From an uncultured Candidatus Poseidoniales archaeon (GTDB taxonomy: Archaea; Thermoplasmatota; Poseidoniia; Poseidoniales; Poseidoniaceae), in NCBI GenBank assembly GCA_902605365.1, contig CACLCM010000002.1, positions 39,964 through 103,963 of the forward strand: a stretch of 64,000 nt of DNA, given 5' to 3'. Under the pieces are notes generated by a model. That model searched no databases and was not told where the DNA came from. It saw nothing but the letters and a program-made list of their open reading frames with translations. The position numbers were made by a program, and so were the translations under genes. Of the stretch, positions 17,180 to 27,757 are shown piece after piece. How positions within the stretch are numbered: position 1 is the first letter of the stretch; the number at the start of each line of letters is the position of its first letter.

Positions 17180-19801
17180 ATGTCGAAAAGAGGAATGATG
17201 GACCAATACATGGACATCAAAAAGGAACACCCAGATTCCGTTCTTTTCTTCCGCATGGGAGACTTCTATGAACAGTTTCATGATGACGCAGTTGTCTCTT
17301 CTGAAGTATTAGGAATCACCCTCACTAGTCGTGACAAAAAGGCCGAAGACCCAATTCCAATGGCTGGTTTCCCATGGCACGCCCTCGAAGACAACTTGAG
17401 GCAAATGTTGCAGGCGGGACACAAAGTGTGTGTCGCTGAGCAAGAAGAACAATTACGAGAAGGTGCGAAGTTGCTCGAAAGAGTGGTTACTAGAGTTTAC
17501 ACGCCTGGTTCTCTGTATGAAGAGAGCCTGATTGGAACTGACGAAGTTGCAGGACTTGCTGCGATTTGCGTCAAAGCAGAAGGTGTTGGAATCGCAATCC
17601 TAGATGCTTCAACTGGACATGTGTGGACCATGGAGCACACCGGTGATGAAAGATGGGACAGATTACTAGATGATTTGTTGCGAAGTAGTCCACGCGAAGT
17701 TATATTCTCTCCAAGAGACGCAGAGAGAGAAGAAATTCGCAAAGTTATTTCCCAATTAGACGGAGTTACTCTTTCACAGCATAATTCATCCAAACGAAAG
17801 GGAGAAAGCGCACTAAAAAATGTACTCGAAGTGGCTGATTTAGGCCATATAGATCTTGGAGACTCCCCTCTTGCTATGGATGCTGCCGGTTTGGCTGCAG
17901 ACTACTTAGCTACCATGCATGTCGTAGATTCAATCGATGTAAAAGAAGTAGAAATAATGCAACCAGATGGAAATATGGTTCTCGACCAGACTACTTTACG
18001 AAACCTAGAATTGACTCAGACACTATCTGGAGAAAAGGAAGGTTCACTCTTAGGAGCAATCGACAGATGCAGAACTTCGATGGGTCGACGCATGCTGAAG
18101 CAATGGATACTTAGACCCCTAGCAAATAAGGAGAAAATCGAAGAAAGGCAGGATGCAGTTGCATCATTAGCGCGCTCTTCAAGAAGATTAGATGACGTCA
18201 GAAATAGCCTTAAAGGTCTTAGAGACCTCGAGAGATTAGCAACTCAGTTATCCTACAACCGTTCAGGAGGAAGAGATATTGTTGCTATAGGATTGGCATT
18301 GGAAAGAATGCCCAAAATAAAATTATTGTGCCAGGAGATGGATGATGAACTCCTCAACACGATATCATCTGACTTAGATATCTTAGAAATGATGCGAATC
18401 GACATTCAAGCCAACCTCAATGATGAACAACCACTATCGCTCAGAGATGGTGGATTGATTAGGGAAGGCGTAGACTCAAAACTGGATGAATTGAGAACTG
18501 CTGCCGCTGTTGGCCATAAATGGTTCAAGGATTTAGAAATAAAAGAGCGAGCACGCCTTGAAATTCCATCACTAAAAGTCAGACATAATCGCCAGATAGG
18601 TTGGTTTATCGAAGTAACCAAGACTCACCTTTCTAAAGTTCCAGAAGAATGGAAGAGAAAACAACAGATGACCAATGGTAACCGTTACACTACTGATGAT
18701 TTAGTAGAATGGGAAGACCGATTACTAACCGCTGCATCCAAGGCTAACTCGATGGAATATAATATGTTCAGAGATCTCCGTGATAGGTGTAGAGATAATT
18801 CTCGTGCTCTAGGCTTAGTCAGTTCTAATGTAGCCCAAGTAGATGTCTTACAGTGCTTTGCAGAGGTTGCTCGAACGAGGTCTTGGACTAGACCTACTAT
18901 TCACGAAGATGACCGTTTAGTCGCCAAAGGATTACGTCACCCGGTATTAGAAATTCAAACTGGTTTCGTGCCAAACGATATTCGCCTAGACAAGAAAAGG
19001 AAATTCTTACTGATAACAGGACCAAACATGGGTGGTAAATCGACTCACTTGAGGTGTGCTGCTTTACTGAGTGTTTTGGCTCAAGCGGGTTCATTCGTTC
19101 CCGCAAATAGCGCTCAAGTCGGAATGGTAGACCGTATTTTCACAAGGGTTGGGGCATCAGATGACATTCGAAGAGGGCGCTCCACGTTCATGATGGAAAT
19201 GATGGAAGTCGCTCATATTCTGAAAAGAGCAACTCCAAAATCACTTATTCTTCTAGATGAAATCGGAAGAGGCACCTCTACTTTCGACGGACTTTCAATA
19301 GCATGGTCAGTAACCGAAGACATCTGTAGTCGAATAGGAGCTAGAACATTATTCGCAACTCACTACCACCAATTGATTGGCTTAGAAGGAGATGCAGCAG
19401 GATTGGTCAATGTACATGTTCAAGTCGCTGAATCCGATGGGGAATTGAAGTTCTTACACACTGTTGCAGATGGTCCTTGTGACGACTCTTACGGAGTACA
19501 AGTCGCAGCATTGGCGGGATTACCAAGACATGTAGTAGAGAGGTCGGGTGACCTTCTCGGATTCTTAGAGAGTCAAGCACACGGGGCAAAAGCCGGTGAA
19601 AAGGGTGCGCCGACTGCAAGAAGCGCAGGGCAAGCATCACTGCTAGGATTTGTAGGACAACCTCAAGTTAGAATAGAAAAAGATGCATTGGGAGAGGCTG
19701 TTAAACAAGCACTATCCAATATCGACCCAGATTCTATGAGTCCAAGAGAAGCTCATGATGCACTTTATACTTTACAAAAAATATTGGAGGGAGAAAAATG
19801 A
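17180..19801 (+). CDS. mutS: DNA mismatch repair protein MutS
   Basis: FFRMGDFYEQFHDDA, TGPNMGGKSTHLR, LLDEIGRGTSTFDGLSIAW, ATHYHQL. Confidence 0.97.
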   Translation: MSKRGMMDQYMDIKKEHPDSVLFFRMGDFYEQFHDDAVVSSEVLGITLTSRDKKAEDPIPMAGFPWHALEDNLRQMLQAGHKVCVAEQEEQLREGAKLLERVVTRVYTPGSLYEESLIGTDEVAGLAAICVKAEGVGIAILDASTGHVWTMEHTGDERWDRLLDDLLRSSPREVIFSPRDAEREEIRKVISQLDGVTLSQHNSSKRKGESALKNVLEVADLGHIDLGDSPLAMDAAGLAADYLATMHVVDSIDVKEVEIMQPDGNMVLDQTTLRNLELTQTLSGEKEGSLLGAIDRCRTSMGRRMLKQWILRPLANKEKIEERQDAVASLARSSRRLDDVRNSLKGLRDLERLATQLSYNRSGGRDIVAIGLALERMPKIKLLCQEMDDELLNTISSDLDILEMMRIDIQANLNDEQPLSLRDGGLIREGVDSKLDELRTAAAVGHKWFKDLEIKERARLEIPSLKVRHNRQIGWFIEVTKTHLSKVPEEWKRKQQMTNGNRYTTDDLVEWEDRLLTAASKANSMEYNMFRDLRDRCRDNSRALGLVSSNVAQVDVLQCFAEVARTRSWTRPTIHEDDRLVAKGLRHPVLEIQTGFVPNDIRLDKKRKFLLITGPNMGGKSTHLRCAALLSVLAQAGSFVPANSAQVGMVDRIFTRVGASDDIRRGRSTFMMEMMEVAHILKRATPKSLILLDEIGRGTSTFDGLSIAWSVTEDICSRIGARTLFATHYHQLIGLEGDAAGLVNVHVQVAESDGELKFLHTVADGPCDDSYGVQVAALAGLPRHVVERSGDLLGFLESQAHGAKAGEKGAPTARSAGQASLLGFVGQPQVRIEKDALGEAVKQALSNIDPDSMSPREAHDALYTLQKILEGEK

Positions 19802-21699
19802 ACTCACCGAATAGAATTGTTCAACTCGATGACAGGACTATCGGGCACATTGCGGCAGGCGAAGTAGTAGAAAGACCTGCACAGGTCGTTAAGGAGTTAA
19901 TCGAAAATTCGATTGATGCAGGCGCTAAAAGGATCATAGTGGACGTTGAACGCGGTGGCTTTGACCTCATGCGAATATTAGATGATGGCTCTGGAATCCA
20001 CGAAGAGGATTTGCCGCTATCGCTCGACAGACATGCTACCAGTAAATTGCGTAGCCAAGAAGACTTAGCATCAATCGGTACTTTAGGATTCAGAGGCGAA
20101 GCACTAGCCAGTATTGGTATGGTCAGCAGGCTATCCATTTCTAGCCGTCCTGCAGGTACAGAAGGACGTAGCATAGTGATGGACAATGGCGACAAGAATA
20201 AAATTGAACCAGCAGGTATTGCAGAAGGAACTTGTATTGAAGTATCCAATATCTTTGCAAATCAGCCCGCTAGATTAGCATTCCAAAGACGCCCTGCAAC
20301 CGAGACCAGTAAAATTGTCGATGTCGTCGTTTCACACGCTATCAGTCACCCAGAAGTCGGATTCAGATTAACAAGCGATGACAAAGTAATCCTCGAAGTA
20401 CCTGCTGTAGATGAAATGGAAGACAGACTTTACGATATTTTAGGCAGACAAGCAGGTCGCATGATTGAGATTTCATCACCACCCAGTGATGACGATGCAC
20501 CAGGAGAAGAGAATTGGAGCGGATGGATATCAACTCCTGACATTACAAGAGGAAAAGGCGATGACATTCATATTTTGATAAATGGCAGGCCAGTGGCTGC
20601 TCAACCGTTTTTACAATCTATTCGAAGAGGCTACAGAACTAGATTGATGCAAGGCAGACACCCAGTTGCTGTTTTGATGCTAAATCTTCCAGCAGATGAG
20701 GTTGATGTGAATGTTCATCCAACAAAACGTGAAGTCAGACTCAAGAACTCTTGGAGAGTTCTTGAACGACTTGACAGAGCTATCGCTTACACATTAGAAT
20801 CAACCCCTACAGAACCTGAATCAAGCGGTGGCATCACAGGAATTACATCGCTTGCACCTGAAGCAAAAGAAAGACGTACCATTGAAAAGCCGGCTTGGGC
20901 ACAAACAGCACAAATTTCACTGACAGGAGAAAAACCGGTTGAAGTAAAACACGAAGACAAGCCAAGACCAGTCTCAGTCGCTGAATCTTCTCAAACAACA
21001 ATAACTGGACAAGAAGCGATTGCTCCGGCTCTTTCCGTTGGAGAAAGAGAGTTACACAGACACGCCGGTTTTGATGCAGAAGATCCTGAAAACTCTGAAC
21101 CACTGGGTCCTGTGATCAATGATTTGCCTGCGATGGAACCTCTAGCACAATTTGCAGATTCGTACATCTTAGTACAGGCGGAAGAAGAGTTGTTACTGAT
21201 AGACCAACATGCTCTGCATGAAAGAGTTAGATACGAACGATTGCGCCATAATGAAAGTCTATGGCAAGCCCAAGAAAGAATAAGTTCAGTCCCACTAGAA
21301 CTCGATGCAAGGCAAATTGCGAGATTAGATGCTCGTATTGACGACCTCAATGACATGGGATTCGTGATTAATAAAAGCGCGGGAGGATATTCTATAACAA
21401 GCGCACCTGCACTCCTATCTGCTAACGATTTAGAACCATTTATTCACGACATATTACTCGATATGAGTGAAGATGGAGCTCCTCTTGAAACCGTTGAAGA
21501 ACGTAAGGACCACCTTGCGTTCCTAAATGCATGCAGAGGTGCTGTAAAGGCAAATGAAAGGTTGAACCTGGCCCAGATGAGAAGGCTACTAGACGACATG
21601 AGACGCATCCCTAATCCGTGGGCTTGCGTGCATGGAAGGCCGACTGCAATGAGGATTCCACTAAATGCATTAGACCATCACTTCGGACGTCATGGCTAA
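19798..21699 (+). CDS. mutL: DNA mismatch repair protein MutL
   Basis: IRQLD-type start, IAAGEVVERPAQVVKELIENSIDAGA, GFRGEALASI; C-terminal DQHALHERVRYE endonuclease motif; 4-nt overlap with mutS. Confidence 0.96.
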   Translation: MNSPNRIVQLDDRTIGHIAAGEVVERPAQVVKELIENSIDAGAKRIIVDVERGGFDLMRILDDGSGIHEEDLPLSLDRHATSKLRSQEDLASIGTLGFRGEALASIGMVSRLSISSRPAGTEGRSIVMDNGDKNKIEPAGIAEGTCIEVSNIFANQPARLAFQRRPATETSKIVDVVVSHAISHPEVGFRLTSDDKVILEVPAVDEMEDRLYDILGRQAGRMIEISSPPSDDDAPGEENWSGWISTPDITRGKGDDIHILINGRPVAAQPFLQSIRRGYRTRLMQGRHPVAVLMLNLPADEVDVNVHPTKREVRLKNSWRVLERLDRAIAYTLESTPTEPESSGGITGITSLAPEAKERRTIEKPAWAQTAQISLTGEKPVEVKHEDKPRPVSVAESSQTTITGQEAIAPALSVGERELHRHAGFDAEDPENSEPLGPVINDLPAMEPLAQFADSYILVQAEEELLLIDQHALHERVRYERLRHNESLWQAQERISSVPLELDARQIARLDARIDDLNDMGFVINKSAGGYSITSAPALLSANDLEPFIHDILLDMSEDGAPLETVEERKDHLAFLNACRGAVKANERLNLAQMRRLLDDMRRIPNPWACVHGRPTAMRIPLNALDHHFGRHG

Positions 21700-22868
21700 A
21701 TCGTAATGGTTTTTACATCCAAACCACATAACTTCAATTGCTCAAGAAATGATGGCCAGGCCACTTCGTGAAGGTCTACTCCTTCGATCATCGCTCCACA
21801 AAACCTTGCTAGCAGTACTGCTGTCATCTGCATACGGTGGTCGCCATATGTTTCGACTATTCCATCAGGACGAGATGGCACCTGTCCACCCTCCACCAAT
21901 ATTCCGTCAGTATTCGCTGAAGCTTTTATTCCGAATCTAGAAAGCATTTCAACTGTTTTAGTAATTCGATTGGATTCCTTATGTGCCGCATGCGGTGCGC
22001 CTGAAATCAATCCACCATTCCCCAAAGCCAGCCATGCGGCCATTGGAGTAATCAAGTCATTAGAGTCTCTCAGTACGCTATTTTCTAAGGAATGTCCAAT
22101 CGATTCTTTTTCACTCGGTGCGTTGGTTACTTCCAATCCAGCCAATTTAGCAAATGACATCATGGAAGCGTCAGAAGGAATTTCTACGTCTGGGCAATTT
22201 ACTTGCCACGCCTCTCCGATATTTTTAGCTCCAGTCAATTGACACAATTCCCAAGTCAATGCCGAATGGTTCCTTGAAACAGCATCTCCCTTTGTGGTTA
22301 TATTGAATCCATCAGTTCTTGGAGCCATGAGCATTAGTGATGAATAGAATTGCGATGTATTAGAAACATCTATTTCGACGTTTTGAAGATTGAATGGACC
22401 GTTTATATCGATTGGTAGTTCTGATGTATTTTGCTTAGAATTGAATTCAATACAGAGTGACTCCAATAGTTGTAAGGAACTCCTTGCACGTAGGCTTGAG
22501 TCGCCATCTATTGATATTTTGAAGTCGCAAGTGGCCGATTGTCCAATCAAAAACCTCAGTGCTGTACCGCTGTTTTTACAATCTAGAGTTCCTGATGGCT
22601 GAGATAACTCCCCTCCATATATCGTGTCTTTTTCCCACTTTATCCCAAGTTGTTTCAAACAATCTATCATGGCAAGTACATCTTTTCCAATTTCCCACAT
22701 TACAATTTTAGTTGGTTTAACATCCATGCTAGCCAGAGTAAGCCAACGCATAGCATGACTCTTAGAAGGAGGTAGTTTTAATCTACCAGACAGTGTACTG
22801 GGCTCCACGCATAGAACTTTTTTTCCACTAAAATCGGGGCCAGTATCACTAACCTTACTAGGCCCCAT
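21696..22868 (-). CDS. aroA: 3-phosphoshikimate 1-carboxyvinyltransferase (EPSP synthase)
   Basis: LPPSKSHAMRWLTLAS, NSGTALRFL, DGDSSLRARS, TYGDHRMQMT. Confidence 0.9.
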   Translation of the reverse strand: MGPSKVSDTGPDFSGKKVLCVEPSTLSGRLKLPPSKSHAMRWLTLASMDVKPTKIVMWEIGKDVLAMIDCLKQLGIKWEKDTIYGGELSQPSGTLDCKNSGTALRFLIGQSATCDFKISIDGDSSLRARSSLQLLESLCIEFNSKQNTSELPIDINGPFNLQNVEIDVSNTSQFYSSLMLMAPRTDGFNITTKGDAVSRNHSALTWELCQLTGAKNIGEAWQVNCPDVEIPSDASMMSFAKLAGLEVTNAPSEKESIGHSLENSVLRDSNDLITPMAAWLALGNGGLISGAPHAAHKESNRITKTVEMLSRFGIKASANTDGILVEGGQVPSRPDGIVETYGDHRMQMTAVLLARFCGAMIEGVDLHEVAWPSFLEQLKLCGLDVKTITI

Positions 22869-22912
22869 AACCTATGCGAGATGGTGCCTAATCATGAAGT
22901 CATCCAAGGCAC

Positions 22913-23917
22913 ATGTTGAAGAGCGGCTTTACTACAGCCTCTAATATGGTCAGAGATTCACTCAACCGTCCCTTAAGGGACCTAAGAATATCTCTAACCG
23001 ATCGGTGTAACATGCGATGCAGATATTGTATGCCTAGTGAACACTTTGGAAATAACCATGAATTCTTATCTAAAAAAGAGATTTTGAGTTATGAAGAATT
23101 GACTATGATTGTAGAATCTCTAGTCCCACTCGGTCTTTCCAAAATCCGCCTTACAGGAGGTGAACCATTATTGCGCAGAGACATATGTAAATTCATTGAG
23201 ATGTTACCTCAAGAATTAGATATTGCAATGACGACAAATGGTATACTACTAGCACGTTTTGCACAAGACCTAGCAGATGCCGGTCTAAAACGGGTTACCG
23301 TATCTCTAGACGCTATTGATGTTGAAACGTTCCAAGCGATGGGCGACACTAAAGAAGTCCCTGAAACAGTGCTACTCGGTATTGAGGCTGCACGAAAAGC
23401 TGGATTAGCAGTCAAGGTGAACACAGTAATTAGAGCAGGATATAATGAACACTCTGTCAAGATGGTTGCTGACCGGTTCATAGGTAGCGATGTAATTGTG
23501 CGATACATCGAATTTATGGACGTAGGTAAAACCAATGCTTGGAATTTAGATGAGGTCATTACCGGCAAAATGATGCGACAGATGCTTGAAAACATCAAAC
23601 CTCTAGATGCTAATCACGTTGGTGAAGTGGCCAACAGGTACCAGAGAGGTAGCCAGGAGATTGGATTCATTGAGAGTGTATCTAATCCATTCTGTGGCGA
23701 CTGTAATCGTGCTAGAATATCTGCAGATGGTTCGATGTACACTTGTTTGTTTGCATCAAAAGGTAACGACCTGAAGGCGATGATTCGTATGGATGCCACC
23801 AAAGAACAGATTGCAGAAGCTGTTAGGTCGATTTGGACCAAAAGAGATGATGCTTATTCACAGATCCGAGGTAAAACAGAAGTCGACAAAGTCGAAATGT
23901 CCTTCATCGGTGGTTAA
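22913..23917 (+). CDS. moaA: GTP 3',8-cyclase MoaA (radical SAM)
   Basis: DLRISLTDRCNMRCRYCMPSEHF, IRLTGGEPLLRRDI, NPFCGDCNRARISADG. Confidence 0.95.
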   Translation: MLKSGFTTASNMVRDSLNRPLRDLRISLTDRCNMRCRYCMPSEHFGNNHEFLSKKEILSYEELTMIVESLVPLGLSKIRLTGGEPLLRRDICKFIEMLPQELDIAMTTNGILLARFAQDLADAGLKRVTVSLDAIDVETFQAMGDTKEVPETVLLGIEAARKAGLAVKVNTVIRAGYNEHSVKMVADRFIGSDVIVRYIEFMDVGKTNAWNLDEVITGKMMRQMLENIKPLDANHVGEVANRYQRGSQEIGFIESVSNPFCGDCNRARISADGSMYTCLFASKGNDLKAMIRMDATKEQIAEAVRSIWTKRDDAYSQIRGKTEVDKVEMSFIGG

Positions 23918-24456
23918 CTTTCGATCACAGGTAGCCTGATATTTGCTAGTACTGAGTCGCTACCTTTGTCGACTAGTTGGAAATAATGGCTACCAGTATT
24001 GCAGCCCAGTGAGCCACAATCTAACACAAAGTAATCACCTTTAGTCACAGACCAGCCTGCATCTCTATCATGGAATGAGATGTTAGTGCCTACTGTACCA
24101 TATACATCTGAATCATCAACTGTGCCGGAATGCTCAGTGACACTTTGTCCGGTTTGATTTACAATTGACCATTCAACTTTCAGTGGGTCAAGGGATTGAT
24201 CTAAACTTGTAATTGAGATTACATGGTAGCCATTAGATAATGCACGTACCGATACTTTCCCTTGGGGTTCGGCCTTCTCTACATTGTCAAGAGTTGATGC
24301 CATCATTACGAAAACCATACTGGAAAGTAGTACCGTAATTGCTAGTAACAGTACAGTTGCGATGACCGGGCTGACCGCTTCATCGTCTCTCTGCATGATA
24401 CTCCCTCGCAAGCAAGCCACTTGAATCAACCGCTCAATTTTGTTGAAAAATGGCAA
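23914..24456 (-). CDS. Archaeal type IV pilin-like protein
   Basis: MQRDDEAVSPVIATVLLLAITVLLSSMVFVMMAS class III signal/pilin N-terminus. Confidence 0.8.
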   Translation of the reverse strand: MPFFNKIERLIQVACLRGSIMQRDDEAVSPVIATVLLLAITVLLSSMVFVMMASTLDNVEKAEPQGKVSVRALSNGYHVISITSLDQSLDPLKVEWSIVNQTGQSVTEHSGTVDDSDVYGTVGTNISFHDRDAGWSVTKGDYFVLDCGSLGCNTGSHYFQLVDKGSDSVLANIRLPVIES

Positions 24457-24478
24457 ATGTAGGCCACATCTCGTAATT

Positions 24479-25579
24479 CTAAATGACCCAAAGCATCCTT
24501 CGACAGGTTACAGCTCTCCAAATAATATTCTTTGTCAGTCGGTTAAACATCAAGTTTAGAATCCAATCGGGTAATCTAAAGATCATACTCCCCATCTTGA
24601 AAGAGCGTTTTGAATTACGCATTACTTTGCCCATTTGTTTTTTCCAACGCTTTTCGTATTCTTCTAACGCAGTTCCTGATGAAAGATGTTCAGATATTAC
24701 TTGACCTGCAATCCTTCCACCTATCATTGCAATTGTGATGCCTGCTCCGTTAGAAGGCAATACCATTCCTGCTGAATCTCCTACAAGCATGTAATTGCCT
24801 TTTACGAATTTCTTAATCGTTCCAGACATTGGTAGTGAACCTGCTCCTGTAAACGAGATATTACCATCATACTTTGAAATGAAATCTTCAGTATATTGGT
24901 TTAGAGAACGCCCTTTAGAGAAACTCTTCTGAATACCTAACCCGATATTAGCGCCAGTTCCTTTAGGGAACATCCAAGCATATCCACCCGGAGCCATAGA
25001 GCCAAAGTGCAATTCAACTGCTTCACCAAAGTCTCCGTCCATCAAAACAAACTTTACTGGAATTTTTATTGACTTTTCATTCCAGTATTCTTTACGAATT
25101 GGCCCGTTATGGCCACCTGCATCAACAATCACTTTTGCAGTATATGAATCTCCATTGCGAAGAAGAACTTTGTTTCCTTCAACTCTTTCCACTCTAGAAT
25201 CGATTAGGAAATTTGCTCCTGATTCTTTTGCTAACTCGACTAAAAACTCATCATGTGCAACTCGATTAAGGACATATCCATCAAAATCAAACTTCAGTGG
25301 TTTGCCAGAAGGTGGCACCAAATGCATTTTTGTTGAATGTCGAGATATTGCATCGGCAGGAGTTCGAAATAAGTCATCCATGTCTGGAACATCAGGACAT
25401 AAGCGCCTCATTTCATCATTGGAAGGAACCAATTCCCCACACTGTAATGGTGTTCCGATAGGGTCTCTTCTATCGATAACCAGAACATCCGCTCCGCCTT
25501 CTGCTGCATACCTGGCTACGGTACTTCCAGCAGGTCCACCACCGATAACGATTACATCATGGTCAAATGATTCAGTCAA
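24479..25579 (-). CDS. Geranylgeranyl reductase family flavoprotein
   Basis: DVIVIGGGPAGSTVARYAAEGGADVLVIDRRDPIGTPLQCGE; GDSAGMVLPSNGAGI. Confidence 0.88.
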   Translation of the reverse strand: MTESFDHDVIVIGGGPAGSTVARYAAEGGADVLVIDRRDPIGTPLQCGELVPSNDEMRRLCPDVPDMDDLFRTPADAISRHSTKMHLVPPSGKPLKFDFDGYVLNRVAHDEFLVELAKESGANFLIDSRVERVEGNKVLLRNGDSYTAKVIVDAGGHNGPIRKEYWNEKSIKIPVKFVLMDGDFGEAVELHFGSMAPGGYAWMFPKGTGANIGLGIQKSFSKGRSLNQYTEDFISKYDGNISFTGAGSLPMSGTIKKFVKGNYMLVGDSAGMVLPSNGAGITIAMIGGRIAGQVISEHLSSGTALEEYEKRWKKQMGKVMRNSKRSFKMGSMIFRLPDWILNLMFNRLTKNIIWRAVTCRRMLWVI

Positions 25580-25588
25580 GCCATCACC

Positions 25589-26563
25589 TCACGAGTGTCT
25601 GTTCTGCACCATTCTAACTACATGTTTAAGCAATTGCTTAGCATCACAATCTTCGAAATTATCCAAATGCGAGATTGCCCTTTCCAAATGATTGTCTATT
25701 AGAATCTCAGAATAGCGTAAACTTTCTGCATGCTCCAGTAATGAAATTAGTTCATCAAATAATGAATCGTCAAAGTTACGAATCAATTCGGCTAACCTGA
25801 CACGTTGCTCGCCATGAAGTAATGTCAAAGCATGGATAAGTGGAAGTGTCATTTTTCCTTCATATACATCCGAGCCTCGAGGTTTACCCATCCGTTCATC
25901 GCCCCGAATATCTAGTAAGTCGTCTACTAATTGGAAAGCAATTCCTAATTCCATTCCAAATTTGAATAGTTCCTCACACCGGTCTTGACTTGCATTTGCA
26001 ACTAGAGCCGCCCCCTTACAACCAGCAGCAAATGGACCTGCAGTCTTGCCTTTTACAATTTCAAGATAATCTTCAGGAGAAGTGGATAGATCCAATACGT
26101 GGTCTAACTGACTAAATTCAGCACTAGCGAGACGAGATGAATAACTCGCCATCACTTCAACAATCTCTTCACGATATTTACCACCCAATCCGAAGCCTTG
26201 AACGAATAGCCAATCTCCACCGATTATAGCCTTAGGTTGACCTACTAGAGCATGTAAAGTTGATTGACCTCTTCGAGTTAATGATTCATCATTTATGTCA
26301 TCATGAATCAATGTCGCTGTATGAATAAATTCTGAGGCCAAAGCTAGAGGCATTACTTCATCGATATTCTCGCCGCCCGATAATTGGTATGAAAGAAGAG
26401 AAAGAATTGGCCGAAGCCTCTTTCCGCCAGCTAGTAGAATCTTACCTGACAATTCTGCTACTTCGCCATAAATAGCGCACTGCTCTTCAATCATAGCTTC
26501 TAAATTGGCATTAATTAAGTCGCGTAAATCTTCGAGATAATCAAGTGCAGTATTGTCCTCCAT
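25589..26563 (-). CDS. Polyprenyl (geranylgeranyl) diphosphate synthase
   Basis: GGKRLRPILSLL, LIHDDINDESLTRRG, FQLVDDLLDIRGD aspartate-rich motifs; internal start (MEDNTALDYLED) preferred in ORF ending 26623. Confidence 0.92.
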   Translation of the reverse strand: MEDNTALDYLEDLRDLINANLEAMIEEQCAIYGEVAELSGKILLAGGKRLRPILSLLSYQLSGGENIDEVMPLALASEFIHTATLIHDDINDESLTRRGQSTLHALVGQPKAIIGGDWLFVQGFGLGGKYREEIVEVMASYSSRLASAEFSQLDHVLDLSTSPEDYLEIVKGKTAGPFAAGCKGAALVANASQDRCEELFKFGMELGIAFQLVDDLLDIRGDERMGKPRGSDVYEGKMTLPLIHALTLLHGEQRVRLAELIRNFDDSLFDELISLLEHAESLRYSEILIDNHLERAISHLDNFEDCDAKQLLKHVVRMVQNRHS

Positions 26564-26644
26564 GAAACACCCCACAAGGGTCGCCTTCTTAACGAGTGGC
26601 GGGCGCCCTTTGAACGCCGGCATCTGCTGGCCGAGGTTGATGAG

Positions 26645-27757
26645 ATGAGTGAAGAAGGACGATTTGAAATCCTTTTATGCCCAGAAATGGGTGATGGAGT
26701 CCATACTCATGTCAAGAAACTAATCGATAACCATCCAGATAGTATGACCTTAGTTGAAAAGCAAGTTCCTCACATAGAGTCTGCAATTGAACTATTGCGA
26801 GATGGACATGGTGACTTAGTTGCCGCCTCAGGAAGATGGTGGTTTGAAAACCGAGACAAGGACTTAACCGCATCAGTCGTATTACCTAGAAGAGAGCCCA
26901 CAAGAGTCCTTGTAGGTGAAGACAAACCTGAATATGTTCCTAAAGGTGCTGTAATTATCGCTGATTGCGAAATAGTTCGTCGTCAAATGATCAGACTCCG
27001 TAAAGACATCAATGTAATGTTGCCAGAGGAATTTGGGGATGCACCTGATGATATGTTTGAGAGAACATTATGGCTAGAAGAATTGAGAAAGGATAACTCA
27101 ATTGATGGCTATATCATTCCTAGAGCATTACATGCGACCTTGCCTTTCAGAACAAGAAGACACACTTTAGGGATGCAAAGAGATAATCCTGAAAGATTTA
27201 GATTCATCCCAGTCCCATTAGATGGTTTTACAGTACTAATATCTCGAATAGATTTTCCAATAACTGGAATCACAGAAATTGTCGATGCAGGAGCTGCACT
27301 ATCATTGCGCCTAGAAATGATGATGTTAGACAATATAGAAACAAGTATGCATGACAAAATTGCTTTGATGATTGAACAGAGAAAGGTAGGTACAATTCTT
27401 AGAGAGGCTGCTCGAACTGGTGACGAATTACCTGCAATAGGATTAGTTACCGATAAAGATGAGATTAAGGGTGGAAAAACCAGAATCGATTTAGCACTTG
27501 AAACGCTCAATAGAGACGGTACTGTAACTGCAGGTGTAGAAAAAATATTCATTCCATCTGAAAGTCACTCAGCATCATTGAAGGTACTGAATAATTGGAA
27601 TCAATTATTGAAGATTATGCGTGAAGACCCTGAGGAAGAAACCCGTGGAAGAATGAAGGAATTAATGGATGAATACATTGATGATTTAGTCTCCAAAGGA
27701 AGATTGTCAGAAGAGAGAATACATTCTCCAATGATGGAAGATGAAAAAGAGGATTAA
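26645..27757 (+). CDS. HemC (porphobilinogen deaminase)-like protein lacking key catalytic residues
   Basis: [12 protein letters not shown]...[25 protein letters not shown] resembles HemC REDPRDAFV...[27 protein letters not shown] aligns with EGGCQVPIG, without the cofactor Cys. Confidence 0.65.
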   Translation: [370 protein letters not shown]

